The position numbers were made by a program, and so were the translations under genes. Shown in pieces: positions 34,380 to 43,297 of a DNA stretch of 64,000 bases. The notes under the pieces were generated by a model. It saw only the letters and a program-made list of their open reading frames with translations. It was not told the origin of the DNA and did no database searches. The first letter of the stretch is position 1; each line of letters starts with the position of its first letter. This DNA comes from JAHZKS01 sp047404135. GTDB lineage: Bacteria > Pseudomonadota > Alphaproteobacteria > Rickettsiales > JABSSG01. The stretch covers positions 124,001 to 188,000 of the forward strand of contig JBDOIT010000004.1 of assembly GCA_047404135.1 (NCBI GenBank), read 5' to 3'.

Positions 34380-35084
34380 ATGCCAGAAGTAATTATTAGC
34401 GGTTCAGAAGGTCGTATCGAAGGTAGATATCACCACAGCGAGAACCCAAACGCACCTATAGCACTAGTATTCCACCCTCACCCTCTACATGGAGGAACAA
34501 TGAACAACAAGGTGGTATATAATTTATATCACTGCTTTGTAAAGGCGGGATTCTCTGTTTTAAGAATAAATTTCAGAGGAATAGGAAAATCAGAAGGAGA
34601 ATTTGACAATGGACTGGGAGAGCTTACAGATGCAGCAACTGCCCTAGACTGGCTACAACTACAAAATCCAACATCTTCGTCTGTATGGATAGGAGGCTTT
34701 TCCTTTGGTTCTTGGATAGCTATGCAGCTTCTAATGAGAAGACCAGAAATACAATCTTTCATCTCAATTGCCCCTCCGTTAAACAAATACGACTTCTCCT
34801 TCCTATCTCCATGCCCAGTTTCTGGAATGATCTTGCAAGGAGACTTAGATAGTATTGTTCCTGAGTCTGAAGCCGGAGAGCTTGCAAGAAAAATCCCCAG
34901 ACACAAACATATTGATATTTATTACAAAGTGATAAAAGGCGCTGATCATTTCTTCAGAAAAAAAATGGATGAGATGAACAAGAATGTTACGAAATACATT
35001 GTCGAAAGATTGAATGCACAAAAACCCGTAAAAACTAAAATCGATAGAAGGCGCCGCCAGACCGTTCCCGAAAAACCCCTGTAG
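34380..35084 (+). CDS. Alpha/beta hydrolase (COG2945-like)
   Basis: The 234-residue serine hydrolase begins at ATG 34380, where the conserved domain starts; ATG 34347 would add 11 residues and lie very close to the predicted transcription start. The features are HPHPLHGGTMNNKVV (oxyanion region, about residues 32-46), the nucleophile elbow GGFSFGSW (about 105-112), an Asp in QGDLDSIVP (about 155) and a His in GADHFF (about 196). Members are widespread in alphaproteobacteria; the substrate is unknown. The last 50 nt overlap the 3' end of anmK on the other strand. Confidence 0.85.
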   Translation: MPEVIISGSEGRIEGRYHHSENPNAPIALVFHPHPLHGGTMNNKVVYNLYHCFVKAGFSVLRINFRGIGKSEGEFDNGLGELTDAATALDWLQLQNPTSSSVWIGGFSFGSWIAMQLLMRRPEIQSFISIAPPLNKYDFSFLSPCPVSGMILQGDLDSIVPESEAGELARKIPRHKHIDIYYKVIKGADHFFRKKMDEMNKNVTKYIVERLNAQKPVKTKIDRRRRQTVPEKPL

Positions 35085-36144
35085 TTGTTGGAGAAGAAAT
35101 CGGCAAATTACACAAACTTCTAACTGCCATAAATGCAAACGCTTGAGCTTCAACAAATTCTGCATCTATAATATTATTATCAAACACCCTAAAATTATCA
35201 AAATTAATGATTTTGAATCCGTATTGCTTACTTAATATATCTAATAAAAATCTATTTTTACTACCTCCACCGCACACCATCCATTGCTTTGGTTTATGCG
35301 GCATAAATTTTTGTGAATTCTTAATAGAAAGAGCAGTAAGATGAGTAAGAGTAGCAGCCCCATCCTCAATACTCATTCCATCTAGCTTCTTTACAAACGA
35401 TTTGAATTTATTTCTGTCCAAAGACTTGGGTGGCTTCTGCTTAAAAAATTTATGCCTCATAAATAAATCTAACACCTCTTGATTAGGGATACCTTCATGA
35501 GCAATCTTACCCTCATCATCATAATGCCCTCTTCTATGGTCATGAACCCAGTCATCAATCATAGCGCATCCAGGTCCTGTATCAAAAGCTATCAATTCTT
35601 TATTACTTCCTACATACGTTACATTGGCCACACCTCCAATATTCAAGACAGCAACAGGTTTAGATAATTTTTGACACAAAGCATTATGAAAAAATGGCAC
35701 CAAAGGAGCGCCTTCTCCACCAGAAGCAATATCCATCCTCCTAAAATCAGACACAACATTTATTCCTGTACTCTCTGCTAGCAAAGCTGAGTTACCTATT
35801 TGCATTGTTTTTCTCTGCGAAGGATTATGGTATATAGTTTGCCCATGAAAGCCTATTACATCGATATCCGATGGTTTCATCTTAGCTTTTTGCAATAACC
35901 TCTTCACTATAAGCGCATGCTCTAAAGCAAGCTCATCTTCCACATCTAAAAGAAGTTTTATACTATTCTTTTTATTCACAAGATTACGAATTTTTCTTCT
36001 CAGTGAATCACTATACGAAGAAGCTATAGTCTCACCAAGGCTGTATATCTTAGTTCCATTAGTTTTGATGATAGCGGAATCTACTCCATCAAAAGACGTT
36101 CCACTCATCAAGCCTATTGCAGTAAGAATTTTTTTTGGTGCCAC
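35035..36144 (-). CDS. anmK: Anhydro-N-acetylmuramic acid kinase
   Basis: The 369-residue sugar kinase opens and phosphorylates 1,6-anhydro-MurNAc from peptidoglycan turnover. The N-terminal ATP motif GLMSGTSFDGVDSAI (about residues 12-26), FHGQTIYH (about 99) and the sugar-binding FDTGPGCAMIDDW (about 187-199) are present, with MVCGGGSKN (about 289). It points to peptidoglycan recycling, so the organism keeps a cell wall. It lies 9 nt after sodB, and its last 50 nt overlap the opposing hydrolase gene. Confidence 0.93.
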   Translation of the reverse strand: MAPKKILTAIGLMSGTSFDGVDSAIIKTNGTKIYSLGETIASSYSDSLRRKIRNLVNKKNSIKLLLDVEDELALEHALIVKRLLQKAKMKPSDIDVIGFHGQTIYHNPSQRKTMQIGNSALLAESTGINVVSDFRRMDIASGGEGAPLVPFFHNALCQKLSKPVAVLNIGGVANVTYVGSNKELIAFDTGPGCAMIDDWVHDHRRGHYDDEGKIAHEGIPNQEVLDLFMRHKFFKQKPPKSLDRNKFKSFVKKLDGMSIEDGAATLTHLTALSIKNSQKFMPHKPKQWMVCGGGSKNRFLLDILSKQYGFKIINFDNFRVFDNNIIDAEFVEAQAFAFMAVRSLCNLPISSPTTTGVFRERSGGAFYRF

Positions 36145-36153
36145 AAGAAAAAT

Positions 36154-36816
36154 CTATTTGTGATGTTTGTTAAATATAGTCTCTGCAAATTCCCAGTTAG
36201 CTAGATGATCTAAAAATACAGAGAGGTAATCAGGTCTTCTATTATGATAATCTATGTAGTACGCATGCTCCCACACATCGCACGTTAGCATAGGAACCAA
36301 ACCTTCAGTAATAGGGGTTTCTGCGTTAGGTGTTTTCATTATTTTCATTTTTCTTTCTGACAAGTCATATATCAGCCAAGCCCAACCACTGCCAAATTGA
36401 GTTGCACCAGCAGTTTTAAATTTCTCAGCAAATTCTTTATAAGACCCGAAATCATCCTCTATCTTTTGTAGTAAGTCTTTAGAGGGCTTTCCTCCTCCGT
36501 TAGATTTCATAGAGTGCCAAAAAAAACTATGGTTCCAAATTTGTGCTGCATTATTAAATATCCCAGCTTTACTAGGATCCTTAGAAGAAGACTTGATTAT
36601 TTCCTCTAAGCTCATATCTCTCATCGTACTTTCAGCAAGTGCTTTATTTAAATTCTGCACATAAGAATTATGATGCTTCTCATGGTGAAAAGAAAAAGTT
36701 TTACTACTCAAATGAGGCTCCAGTGCGTCCTTAGCATAAGGAAGCTCCGGGAGCTTGAAAGGGAATTTATTTTGGTTTACTCTTTCGCTTATAGTTTCTG
36801 AAATTGTGTTATTCAT
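36154..36816 (-). CDS. sodB: Iron superoxide dismutase
   Basis: The 220-residue enzyme dismutates superoxide in the cytoplasm. Metal ligands are His44 (in FSFHHEKHHN), His96 (AQIWNHSFFW), Asp180 and His184 (DVWEHAYY). Gln92 in AAQIWNH marks the Fe-type active site. The N-terminus carries about 18 residues before the usual start of the family (near KLPELPY), so initiation could be slightly downstream. It is encoded between anmK and the exoD gene on the minus strand. Confidence 0.94.
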   Translation of the reverse strand: MNNTISETISERVNQNKFPFKLPELPYAKDALEPHLSSKTFSFHHEKHHNSYVQNLNKALAESTMRDMSLEEIIKSSSKDPSKAGIFNNAAQIWNHSFFWHSMKSNGGGKPSKDLLQKIEDDFGSYKEFAEKFKTAGATQFGSGWAWLIYDLSERKMKIMKTPNAETPITEGLVPMLTCDVWEHAYYIDYHNRRPDYLSVFLDHLANWEFAETIFNKHHK

Positions 36817-36832
36817 ATGACCTCAAAAAAAA

Positions 36833-37525
36833 TTAAAATGGTAATTTATCCATAATATGACTGTCCAGCATCTTATAAAAAAATTGTAACCCAAAGAAAG
36901 ACATAATAAACACAACTGTTGAAGCAATGATTATACCCACTACGCTAATAACCATACCGATAAAAGCTACAAAACCATCTTGGTATAAAAGTCCCACAGA
37001 CATAGTTAATATTCCCATACTTGGTACCGCGTTTCCAAATAATATTGGTAATGTTATAGATATAGAGCATATCAATGACAATATACCAATAATTCTCTCA
37101 GAAGACCTTGTAGTAAAATGAAGATATCTTGGCCTTAAAAACCCAGATAATTTTTTAAATACTGGCTCTGCTTTATCAATAAACCCCTTAAATGTCTCTA
37201 CCTTGATTCTCTTTTTTTCAAGCCATTGCGGAAGCCACGGAGATTCTAAATTATAAATCATTTGAAATGTAAGGACACATAGTGGAATTCCAAACAAAGT
37301 AGTAAATCCTGGAGGTGTAGGAATTGGAATAGCAGTCGGAAAAGAAACGATAGCTATAAGAAATATAAGCCCCTCTTCTTTGAGGCTATGCATTATATCT
37401 CCAAAAGTTATAGTTTCCCCCTTATGACTTTTCAGAACCTCTCTCAAAGAGTGAATAAAATGCACCTCCTTCTTTGCGGGGGGATTTGCAACTTTCTTTG
37501 ACTTGGTGCTACCCGTTTTTACCAT
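36833..37525 (-). CDS. ExoD-family membrane protein
   Basis: This 230-residue protein has a cytoplasmic Lys-rich N-terminus and four or more helices (about residues 50-72, 75-92, 148-172, 188-222). The ExoD signature is seen in TFGDIMHSLKEEG (about 41-53) and FPTAIPIPTPPGFTTLFG (about 63-80). ExoD was named from exopolysaccharide-defective rhizobia; its molecular role is unclear and pleiotropic. The start overlaps the tatA gene by 17 nt. Confidence 0.85.
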   Translation of the reverse strand: MVKTGSTKSKKVANPPAKKEVHFIHSLREVLKSHKGETITFGDIMHSLKEEGLIFLIAIVSFPTAIPIPTPPGFTTLFGIPLCVLTFQMIYNLESPWLPQWLEKKRIKVETFKGFIDKAEPVFKKLSGFLRPRYLHFTTRSSERIIGILSLICSISITLPILFGNAVPSMGILTMSVGLLYQDGFVAFIGMVISVVGIIIASTVVFIMSFFGLQFFYKMLDSHIMDKLPF

Positions 37526-37697
37526 TCTTCACCTTGTTGATCCTTTTCTTATCCGAGTCTTTTTCATCCTTAAATTCGTTCTTGAAGGATTTAAGACCTT
37601 TACCCAAGTCACCCATTACCTTTGGAAGCTTTCCAGCGCCAAATAGTATAAGGATAACAAAAAATATAATTAATAATTGGGTCAATGACACTCCCAT
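37509..37697 (-). CDS. tatA: Sec-independent translocase protein TatA
   Basis: The 62-residue protein of the twin-arginine translocase has one membrane helix (residues 5-19, LTQLLIIFFVILILFGAGKL region), then the hinge FGAGKLPKVMGDLGKGLKSF and an amphipathic helix, ending in a charged tail. It forms the size-variable pore for folded proteins. tatB and tatC are not adjacent here. It overlaps the exoD gene by 17 nt. Confidence 0.9.
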   Translation of the reverse strand: MGVSLTQLLIIFFVILILFGAGKLPKVMGDLGKGLKSFKNEFKDEKDSDKKRINKVKNGKNG

Positions 37698-37750
37698 GGT
37701 TACCTCTTATTTTTAAAGCAGTATAGCATAGTCCAAATAGATAAGTAAAC

Positions 37751-39373
37751 TTATTCACTCTTATCCAGAATTTTTTCTTCAAATTCAGAATAACTTCCTT
37801 CATGCCAATGTATTTTATCTCTTTCAAAGGCTAAGATATGAGTAGCTATTCTATCTAAGAACCATCTATCATGACTAATTACCAGCACGCAACCAACAAA
37901 GCTATGTATAGCTTCTTCTAAGGATCTCAAAGTATTAACATCCAGATCATTGGTTGGCTCATCAAGGAGAAGAATATTTGAAGGTTTGCGGAGCATTTTT
38001 GCCAGATGAACTCGGTTTCTCTCACCACCAGAGATCTGAGAGACATGCTTCTGCTGGTCTCCTCCCTTAAAGTTAAAGCTAGCACAATACGCTCTACTTT
38101 TTACAATTCTCTTACCGAGCTCTATATTTTCCATTTTATCTGAGATCTCTTCCCAGACAGTATTTTTGTCGTTTAGAGAATCTCTAGACTGATCTACATA
38201 ACCAATCTGCACAGTTTCACCTAGTTTAATATTACCCTCATAATCCTTATCTTGACCAGTAATCATTCTAAATAAAGTAGTTTTACCCACGCCATTCGGA
38301 CCAACAATACCGACAATTGACCCTGGGGGTATCGTTACATCAAAATCCTTAAACAACTCTCTGTCTCCAAATTTTTTAGTCAAGTTAGTTACTTTAATTG
38401 CTATCCCACCAAGCCTTGGTCCGTCAGGAATTACTATTTTTGCAACTCCAACATCATAATCCTTCTCCTGCCCCACAAGCTTTTCATAAGCGTTAATTCT
38501 AGCCTTGTTTTTGGCTTGCCTTGCTTTTGGAGACTGATTTATCCACTCTAGCTCTCTAGAGATTTGTTTCTTACGATCCTCCTCTTGTTTGTCCTTGCCC
38601 TTCATTTCCTTATCTTTTTGCGCAAGCCAAGAAGAGTAATTGCCCTGCCACGGGGTGCACCTACCATGATCTACCTCTAATATCCATTCAGTAACGTTGT
38701 TTAAGAAATACCTATCATGAGTTACAACAACCACAGTTCCTTTGTAATCTTTCAGTTTTTTTTCAAGCAACGATACAGCCTCCGCATCCAAATGGTTTGT
38801 AGGTTCATCAAGTAGTAGCATGTCTGGCTTTTCCATTAATAACCTACAAAGAGCGACACGCCTTCTTTCACCACCGGATAATTTTTTCACATCAGCATCT
38901 TTAGGGGGACAATTCAGAGATCTCATCATCATCTCTATTTCCCTGTCAATCTCCCATCCATTTAGCTGATCTATTTTCTCCTGAACCTCACCCTGCTCTT
39001 CTATCAGAGCTGTCATTGTATCATCAGACATGGGTTCGCTAAACTTCTGACTAATCTCATTAAATTTATTTATCAGCTCAGTAACCTCACCAGCTGCAGA
39101 CATTATATTTTCAAAGACATTTTTATCTGGATCCAATTGTGGCTCCTGCTCTAAGTAACCGACTTTAATCTTATCTGCACTCCAAGCTTCTCCGTCAAAT
39201 TCTTTATCAATACCCGCCATAATTTTCATCAAGGTGGACTTACCCGAACCATTGTGACCAATTACACCTATTTTTGCACCTGGCATAAACGACAGATAGA
39301 CATCTTTTAATATGTGCTTATTCTGGCTGTTATATTTATTTAACCCCTTAATAACGTAAACATACTCGGTCAT
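37751..39373 (-). CDS. ettA: Energy-dependent translational throttle protein EttA (ABC-F)
   Basis: This 540-residue soluble ABC-F protein binds the ribosomal E site and gates elongation by ATP/ADP ratio. Two ABC domains: Walker A GHNGSGKST (about residues 38-46) with signature LSGGERRRVALCR (about 165), and GPNGVGKTT (about 355-363) with ISGGERNRVHLAK (about 443); both Walker B motifs read LLLDEPTN. The interdomain linker is Arg/Lys-rich as in the family. Length is close to other EttA proteins. Confidence 0.95.
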   Translation of the reverse strand: MTEYVYVIKGLNKYNSQNKHILKDVYLSFMPGAKIGVIGHNGSGKSTLMKIMAGIDKEFDGEAWSADKIKVGYLEQEPQLDPDKNVFENIMSAAGEVTELINKFNEISQKFSEPMSDDTMTALIEEQGEVQEKIDQLNGWEIDREIEMMMRSLNCPPKDADVKKLSGGERRRVALCRLLMEKPDMLLLDEPTNHLDAEAVSLLEKKLKDYKGTVVVVTHDRYFLNNVTEWILEVDHGRCTPWQGNYSSWLAQKDKEMKGKDKQEEDRKKQISRELEWINQSPKARQAKNKARINAYEKLVGQEKDYDVGVAKIVIPDGPRLGGIAIKVTNLTKKFGDRELFKDFDVTIPPGSIVGIVGPNGVGKTTLFRMITGQDKDYEGNIKLGETVQIGYVDQSRDSLNDKNTVWEEISDKMENIELGKRIVKSRAYCASFNFKGGDQQKHVSQISGGERNRVHLAKMLRKPSNILLLDEPTNDLDVNTLRSLEEAIHSFVGCVLVISHDRWFLDRIATHILAFERDKIHWHEGSYSEFEEKILDKSE

Positions 39374-39520
39374 AGAAAATCACTGATAATTGAAATACGC
39401 ACCCAATATATTGCAACCCCTCGTATCTAGCAACGAAAATACCACTATTTTCAGGTTAACTATATATTAACACTTATACCCGAGAATTATATGTAGTTAA
39501 TTTTGAATTTAATTATCTAT

Positions 39521-40963
39521 ATGCCAAAAAAAAGCAATAAACCCAAGAGTAGAGTGCTATTAGACAGACCTCTAAGTTGGCTAGAATTTTCAGAGAATGG
39601 CATAGATATAGCTGTATTGCTGGAAGGAGTTATATCGGACACAGTATCTCTGGCAGGACATGCCTCTGCTTCCCTAGATGTGATATACTATGGGCTATCC
39701 AGAGGGATTCGAAAAGCAGGAGAAAGGGACTTAGCCCAACGTGCGGCAAAAGACAGAGAGGCTCTCTCCAAAGACGTATGTGAGAAAGCAGAATCACTTA
39801 TAGAAAAAAATTTGAAACGCCACTCTGCCGCTGCTTGGACAAAAGCAAAGAAAGATTTTACACAAACATATGAAACTAAAAAGAAAAGTATAGAGGAAAC
39901 CAAACTCCTCTCCACAGACATTCCCGAAAGAATTCTTTCATATGATGTTGGCGGATACAACGTGCTTGAATCTGTTGTACAAAAACACTTAAATGACCCT
40001 CACTCATCGGAATCACGAAAGTTACCTATAAGAGCGCTATCAGATGCTCTAGATGAATTTAAATCTTACTCGCAAGCAGGCACCGCAGAACTTCTTTCTA
40101 AATTATCCCTAGCTTCAGAAAAAGTTGGCTCTTCTTTATATGAATCTTCTATGAGCATGTTGAGCGAAGAAGCATTAGAATTAGCTGGATTATCTGCACT
40201 CGCACAAAGAGTAATGAAGAAGAATCTCGCTGTAGTGGATTCCGTCTTTAGTGGTGAACAACCTATCTTATCATACATAACAACCACAGCTGCAGGCCCC
40301 GTGGCTTGGTTGGCCAAGACTAAAAAACATAGATTTGCACTAGCTGGATTATATGACGGCTTAAAAACACCACAAAAACCACCACAAAAAACACATCGAA
40401 AACCTAATGCACAAAAGCGCTATGATGAAAAAATTCAACGAAGAAAGACTGTAGATGTATATGGGTCCTACACCCCAAGCTTTCTTGACACTCTAAAGCA
40501 TAAGTCTGGATGGAATGAGTGGCGCTCAGCATACGATATAGTAAAAGAAAGCTACGAAAAAACGGACGAAAAAGTAGACAAAGGTATGGATAGCTTGTTA
40601 CTAAAAAGCACACTAAAAGCTACATCACAAGAGAATTTGGAATTGAGAAATGCGTTAAAACATCATGAACCAGAGTTGCATAGGGCTTTTTCTTACTATG
40701 ACCAAATTAGAGCTGTATCAACAGCATCTCATATGTGGTTAGATGCAAATATATACAGATCTTCGCGCTATCTTGGTTCTGCAGCAAGAAAAGCAGCAGA
40801 GTGGCTTTCAAGTGGCTCAGCTTCTTCATTGCAGGGAGATCAGGCCTTCCAGGCTGCAGCAGAAGGGCTTAAGTCTGCAAAATTCACTAAAAAACCAAGA
40901 CAACATCCCGCGGCCAAAGGAAAACACACAAAACAACATCAACGGAAAGGATTTAAGAGATGA
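39521..40963 (+). CDS. Large hypothetical helical protein, 480 residues
   Basis: I do not recognise this protein. It starts at ATG 39521; an in-frame TTG at 39503 is less likely. It is predominantly alpha-helical, rich in Ala, Ser, Lys and Leu. A hydrophobic patch at about residues 240-260 follows an SLASEKVGSSLYESSMSML region, and a basic Pro/Lys-rich linker lies at about 290-315 with repeated KPPQK-like units. The C-terminus is strongly basic and His/Gln-rich. No enzymatic motif is seen. It is coupled to the next gene by an ATGA overlap. A host-interaction role is possible but unproven. Confidence 0.6.
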   Translation: MPKKSNKPKSRVLLDRPLSWLEFSENGIDIAVLLEGVISDTVSLAGHASASLDVIYYGLSRGIRKAGERDLAQRAAKDREALSKDVCEKAESLIEKNLKRHSAAAWTKAKKDFTQTYETKKKSIEETKLLSTDIPERILSYDVGGYNVLESVVQKHLNDPHSSESRKLPIRALSDALDEFKSYSQAGTAELLSKLSLASEKVGSSLYESSMSMLSEEALELAGLSALAQRVMKKNLAVVDSVFSGEQPILSYITTTAAGPVAWLAKTKKHRFALAGLYDGLKTPQKPPQKTHRKPNAQKRYDEKIQRRKTVDVYGSYTPSFLDTLKHKSGWNEWRSAYDIVKESYEKTDEKVDKGMDSLLLKSTLKATSQENLELRNALKHHEPELHRAFSYYDQIRAVSTASHMWLDANIYRSSRYLGSAARKAAEWLSSGSASSLQGDQAFQAAAEGLKSAKFTKKPRQHPAAKGKHTKQHQRKGFKR

Positions 40964-41325
40964 GCGTAGAAACAGAAGAAATGTTTGAAATCAAACTTAA
41001 CACTCTAGAGACACTCTTTGTTGAATCTGCAACTGGTGGGATATCTATATTTATTACCTTGGCACTCTCAGAGGATGATAAAGGAGCAAATGAAACTATG
41101 ATCAATAATTTTCGTCAACTCTTTGCAAGTCATCTCTCTGGAGATGAGTTAGACCATCATATAAAAAACATACAAGAGATCCGAGCGCTTGCTCTCCAAG
41201 ACGAAACATTGATGACTTCCCTGGAAGATAGAATAAATACAATCTCTACAAGCATTGCTACAAATTTGGTAGTTGATGAAGAAAAACTAATGCTTACAGG
41301 AGACCTAAAAACAAAAGAAGACTAA
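40960..41325 (+). CDS. Hypothetical acidic helical protein, 121 residues
   Basis: I do not recognise a family. The protein is acidic, helical and without signal peptide, with a slightly hydrophobic segment around residues 20-33. It starts with ATGA overlapping the stop of the basic 480-residue protein upstream. The two are therefore translationally coupled, and the opposite net charges would suit a chaperone/client or complex-forming pair. That pairing is inference. Confidence 0.55.
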   Translation: MSVETEEMFEIKLNTLETLFVESATGGISIFITLALSEDDKGANETMINNFRQLFASHLSGDELDHHIKNIQEIRALALQDETLMTSLEDRINTISTSIATNLVVDEEKLMLTGDLKTKED

Positions 41326-41394
41326 TTCTTACCCTACTCATATAAATTAAAAAACATTTTTTTTCAAAAACAACTGGAATAGAACCTAAATCTT

Positions 41395-41403
41395 TGATAT
41401 ACA
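41395..41403 (+). promoter_or_regulatory. Extended -10 promoter of tRNA-Asn
   Basis: TGATATACA (TG at 41395-41396, hexamer TATACA at 41398-41403) lies 18 nt before the tRNA 5' end. No good -35 is visible, as expected for extended -10 promoters. Confidence 0.4.
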
Positions 41404-41421
41404 AGTGCAGTCTAAGAATGT

Positions 41422-41496
41422 TCCTCGGTAGCTCAGTGGTAGAGCAAACGACTGTTAATCGTTCGGTCGCTGGTTCGAATCCGGCCCGGGGAGCCA
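41422..41496 (+). tRNA. tRNA-Asn (anticodon GUU)
   Basis: A 75-nt cloverleaf including encoded CCA. Acceptor TCCTCGG pairs with CCGGGGA (one T-G pair). The anticodon stem AACGA/TCGTT has loop CTGTTAA with GTT at 41454-41456, and the T arm contains GGTTCGAATCC. It lies at the left edge of the lipid/heme cluster and could have been an integration site, although no repeat of its 3' end was found to the right. Confidence 0.97.
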
Positions 41497-41783
41497 GTCC
41501 GCACGGCTGGACAAATTAACCATCATGTCAAGGGGTTGCGCAAGGCATACTCTAGTTTTGCACCCTTTAAAGAAAGGTTTGAATCTTGAAATTTACCCAA
41601 TTTTAATACCTATAGAGTATATTAAGTCAACAGTGGATAAAATGGCACTAATCAATAAAACATCCTTTTTGAGGAGAACGAGTTAAAGTTAATTCTTGAA
41701 TTACTAAAAAAGATAACTTACTAAGCTTACTCAAGGGCTTTTTGTCTAAGGTTAAAATAATAAACCTATAACTTTTAGTAAAA
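41497..41783 (+). other. Gene-poor spacer between tRNA-Asn and the epimerase gene
   Basis: This 287-nt stretch holds no convincing gene. One ATG-started frame of 53 codons (41525-41686) is open but has no ribosome site or recognisable sequence. GTCC/GGAC complementarity just after the tRNA could form a short hairpin. It may contain debris of an insertion next to the tRNA. Confidence 0.4.
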
Positions 41784-42662
41784 ATGAGAAATGAATTAAC
41801 ATACAACACTCTGTTTTTTGGTTACGGATATGTTTCTCAGTATTTCTGCAAATCTTACCATTTAGATAACTTTATCCTTTCCGCTTCAGTTCATCGCTCA
41901 AAAGAAAAATATTTTAAAACTCCACACAACATAGAAACTGTTAATTTTCTGGAAATCGATGGTTTTGTTCTGGATGATTACAATCATTTTATTATCTCTA
42001 TACCGCCATTTTATCAATTAAAAACAGACGTTATACTTGATAAATTTTATGACTATTTCCTGCATCGTAAAACCCCATATAAATTAATATATCTTTCTGC
42101 AACTTCAGTATATGGAGATCATGAGGGCAAAAGAGTTCAAGAAGATTCAGACCTCAGAGCTGATTCTAGCAATGGTCTAGCAAGAATATCATGTGAAAAT
42201 AAATATCTTGAATTACAAAAAAATGAATTGGCTAATATTATTATACTAAGACTGTCCGGAATTTATGGAGATAAACGAAATACCATACTAGCAATCTACA
42301 ATAAAGAAATTACCCAAAATAAACTATCCAACAGAATGATTTCTCGCACCCATGTTGCAGATATTGCATCTATCATTAAAAATGTTGTGCTATCATCAAA
42401 AATCAAGAATCAGATCTTTAATGTTTCTGATAATAACCCGTGTCCAACAAATGAGGTTAATAATTATATTTGCGAAGAATTGTTAAAAATAAATAAATTA
42501 TCAATTGGAAGTTATTTAAAAGAATCTAGACATTCTTCATTTTCCCTGGATAATAAGATTGTTGATAATATAAAACTCAAGAAAACACTAAATTATGAGT
42601 TTATATTCCCTTCATATAAAGAGGGGTTAAAGCAAATTTTTAAGCAATTAAATTTAATCTAG
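41784..42662 (+). CDS. NAD-dependent epimerase/dehydratase-like extended SDR (YeeZ-like)
   Basis: The 292-residue protein has a Rossmann start LFFGYGYVSQYF (about residues 9-20), a YLSATSVYGDHEG motif containing the catalytic-type Ser/Tyr region (about 104-116) and a SRTHVADIA segment (about 189). It resembles the SDR_a5/YeeZ group of nucleotide-sugar epimerase relatives with unknown substrate. The usual YxxxK is not obvious, so catalysis may be lost or altered. It starts the plus-strand cluster after tRNA-Asn, 8 nt before the SOUL gene. Confidence 0.75.
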   Translation: MRNELTYNTLFFGYGYVSQYFCKSYHLDNFILSASVHRSKEKYFKTPHNIETVNFLEIDGFVLDDYNHFIISIPPFYQLKTDVILDKFYDYFLHRKTPYKLIYLSATSVYGDHEGKRVQEDSDLRADSSNGLARISCENKYLELQKNELANIIILRLSGIYGDKRNTILAIYNKEITQNKLSNRMISRTHVADIASIIKNVVLSSKIKNQIFNVSDNNPCPTNEVNNYICEELLKINKLSIGSYLKESRHSSFSLDNKIVDNIKLKKTLNYEFIFPSYKEGLKQIFKQLNLI

Positions 42663-42670
42663 ATGAAGCA

Positions 42671-43228
42671 ATGAAAAAAATATTATCCTTGATCTTGCTA
42701 ACAATCCCAAATATTGCAATGTCTTATGAAACTGCAAAGTATGAAGTTGTCAAAGTAATCTCTGACAAAATAGAAATAAGAGAGTATACCCATATGACTT
42801 TAGCAACTATATCAACAGATGATAAGTCTCAAAATAATAATTTTAGAACTCTATTTAAATTCATCTCTGGAGACAACGAGCAAGAACAAGAGATAAGCAT
42901 GACAACTCCTGTTTTCAGGCAAAATATTAGAAACAAGCGATCTATGTCCTTTGTAATGCCTGATAGATTTTCCAAGGGTTCTATTCCAAAACCAAACAAT
43001 AAAGATATTAAAATTAAACTTTTAGAAAATGCTAAATTTATTGTAATCAGATTTTCTGGAAGGTCTGTAGATAGGAATTTCAATAAATACCAGAAAGCTC
43101 TAGAAAGAGCCGTTGAAGAAAATGCTCTAAAGGCTGATTTGAAAAATCCAATTAATGCCTATTATAATGCACCATGGACAATACCTTTCTTAAAAAGAAA
43201 CGAGGTATTATTTAGGCTAAATCAGTAA
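42671..43228 (+). CDS. SOUL-family heme-binding-like protein, exported
   Basis: The 185-residue protein has a Sec signal peptide (about residues 1-18, cleavage near AMS) and a SOUL/HBP domain: YEVVKVISDKIEIREY (about 24-39), ISMTTPVF (about 76-83), SMSFVMPDRF (about 93-102) and a C-terminal NAYYNAPWTIPFLKRNEV block. SOUL proteins bind heme or porphyrins in several systems, though bacterial roles are poorly known. Its location near a ferrochelatase and a flavin-oxidoreductase cluster suggests tetrapyrrole handling or photooxidative protection, by inference. Confidence 0.85.
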   Translation: MKKILSLILLTIPNIAMSYETAKYEVVKVISDKIEIREYTHMTLATISTDDKSQNNNFRTLFKFISGDNEQEQEISMTTPVFRQNIRNKRSMSFVMPDRFSKGSIPKPNNKDIKIKLLENAKFIVIRFSGRSVDRNFNKYQKALERAVEENALKADLKNPINAYYNAPWTIPFLKRNEVLFRLNQ

Positions 43229-43297
43229 TATCCTTCCAATCGCCCTGGAGATTAGGTGTAAAAAAATGAAATAATAAATTTATCTAAATTATAAATA

